DNA of 6,250 bases from Candidatus Zhuqueibacterota bacterium (GTDB lineage: Bacteria > SM23-31 > B21-G16), in NCBI GenBank assembly GCA_003644825.1, contig QNDJ01000114.1:1-6250 (forward strand), given 5' to 3'. The position numbers and the translations under genes are program-made. How positions within the stretch are numbered: the first letter of the stretch is position 1; the number at the start of each line of letters is the position of its first letter. Below, in pieces: positions 6,250-6,250 of the stretch. The notes under the pieces are model-generated. The model saw only the letters and a program-made list of their open reading frames with translations, had not been told where the DNA came from and did not search any database.

Positions 6250-6250
6250 A

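Noticed and set aside
1-6250. Mobile elements, CRISPR arrays, phage or defence genes
   Set aside because: I found no repeat arrays, transposase-like coding or foreign-looking segment; the whole window is accounted for by conserved translation genes.

Overview
The window is a single, compact, leftward (minus-strand) block of translation genes from an AT-rich bacterium. Read in the direction of transcription, from right to left, it holds a tRNA-Val(GAC) gene, a strong AT-rich terminator-type hairpin, thrS (threonyl-tRNA synthetase), infC (initiation factor IF3), rpmI (ribosomal protein L35), rplT (ribosomal protein L20), pheS and pheT (phenylalanyl-tRNA synthetase alpha and beta). pheT runs off the left edge. 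Nothing credible is encoded on the plus strand.

Organism: the base composition is strongly AT-rich. The standard bacterial code fits, because Trp is read from TGG and I met no in-frame TGA in pheT or infC, which I translated by hand. The tRNA does not encode its CCA tail. The order thrS-infC-rpmI-rplT-pheS-pheT is the one known from Escherichia coli and other Gram-negative lineages, but without the small pheM leader gene. I cannot assign a phylum from this window.

Layout: thrS, infC and rpmI are separated by only 3 and 13 bases, and pheS and pheT by 1 base. The two larger gaps are rpmI-rplT (78 bases, containing a hairpin with U-run) and rplT-pheS (44 bases, no clear signal). There is no gene-free stretch over 300 bases. 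The region between thrS and the tRNA (6097-6175) is almost filled by the terminator hairpin, leaving 24 bases before the thrS start codon.

How the genes work together: all products serve protein synthesis. Two charge tRNA (Thr, Phe), one controls initiation fidelity, two are large-subunit ribosomal proteins, and the tRNA carries valine. I do not see a new biological system. The points worth a second look are regulatory: the non-canonical ATT start of infC, which makes the true gene 60 codons longer than an ATG-based call; the hairpin and its repeated 9-base element between rpmI and rplT; and the terminator placed directly in front of thrS.
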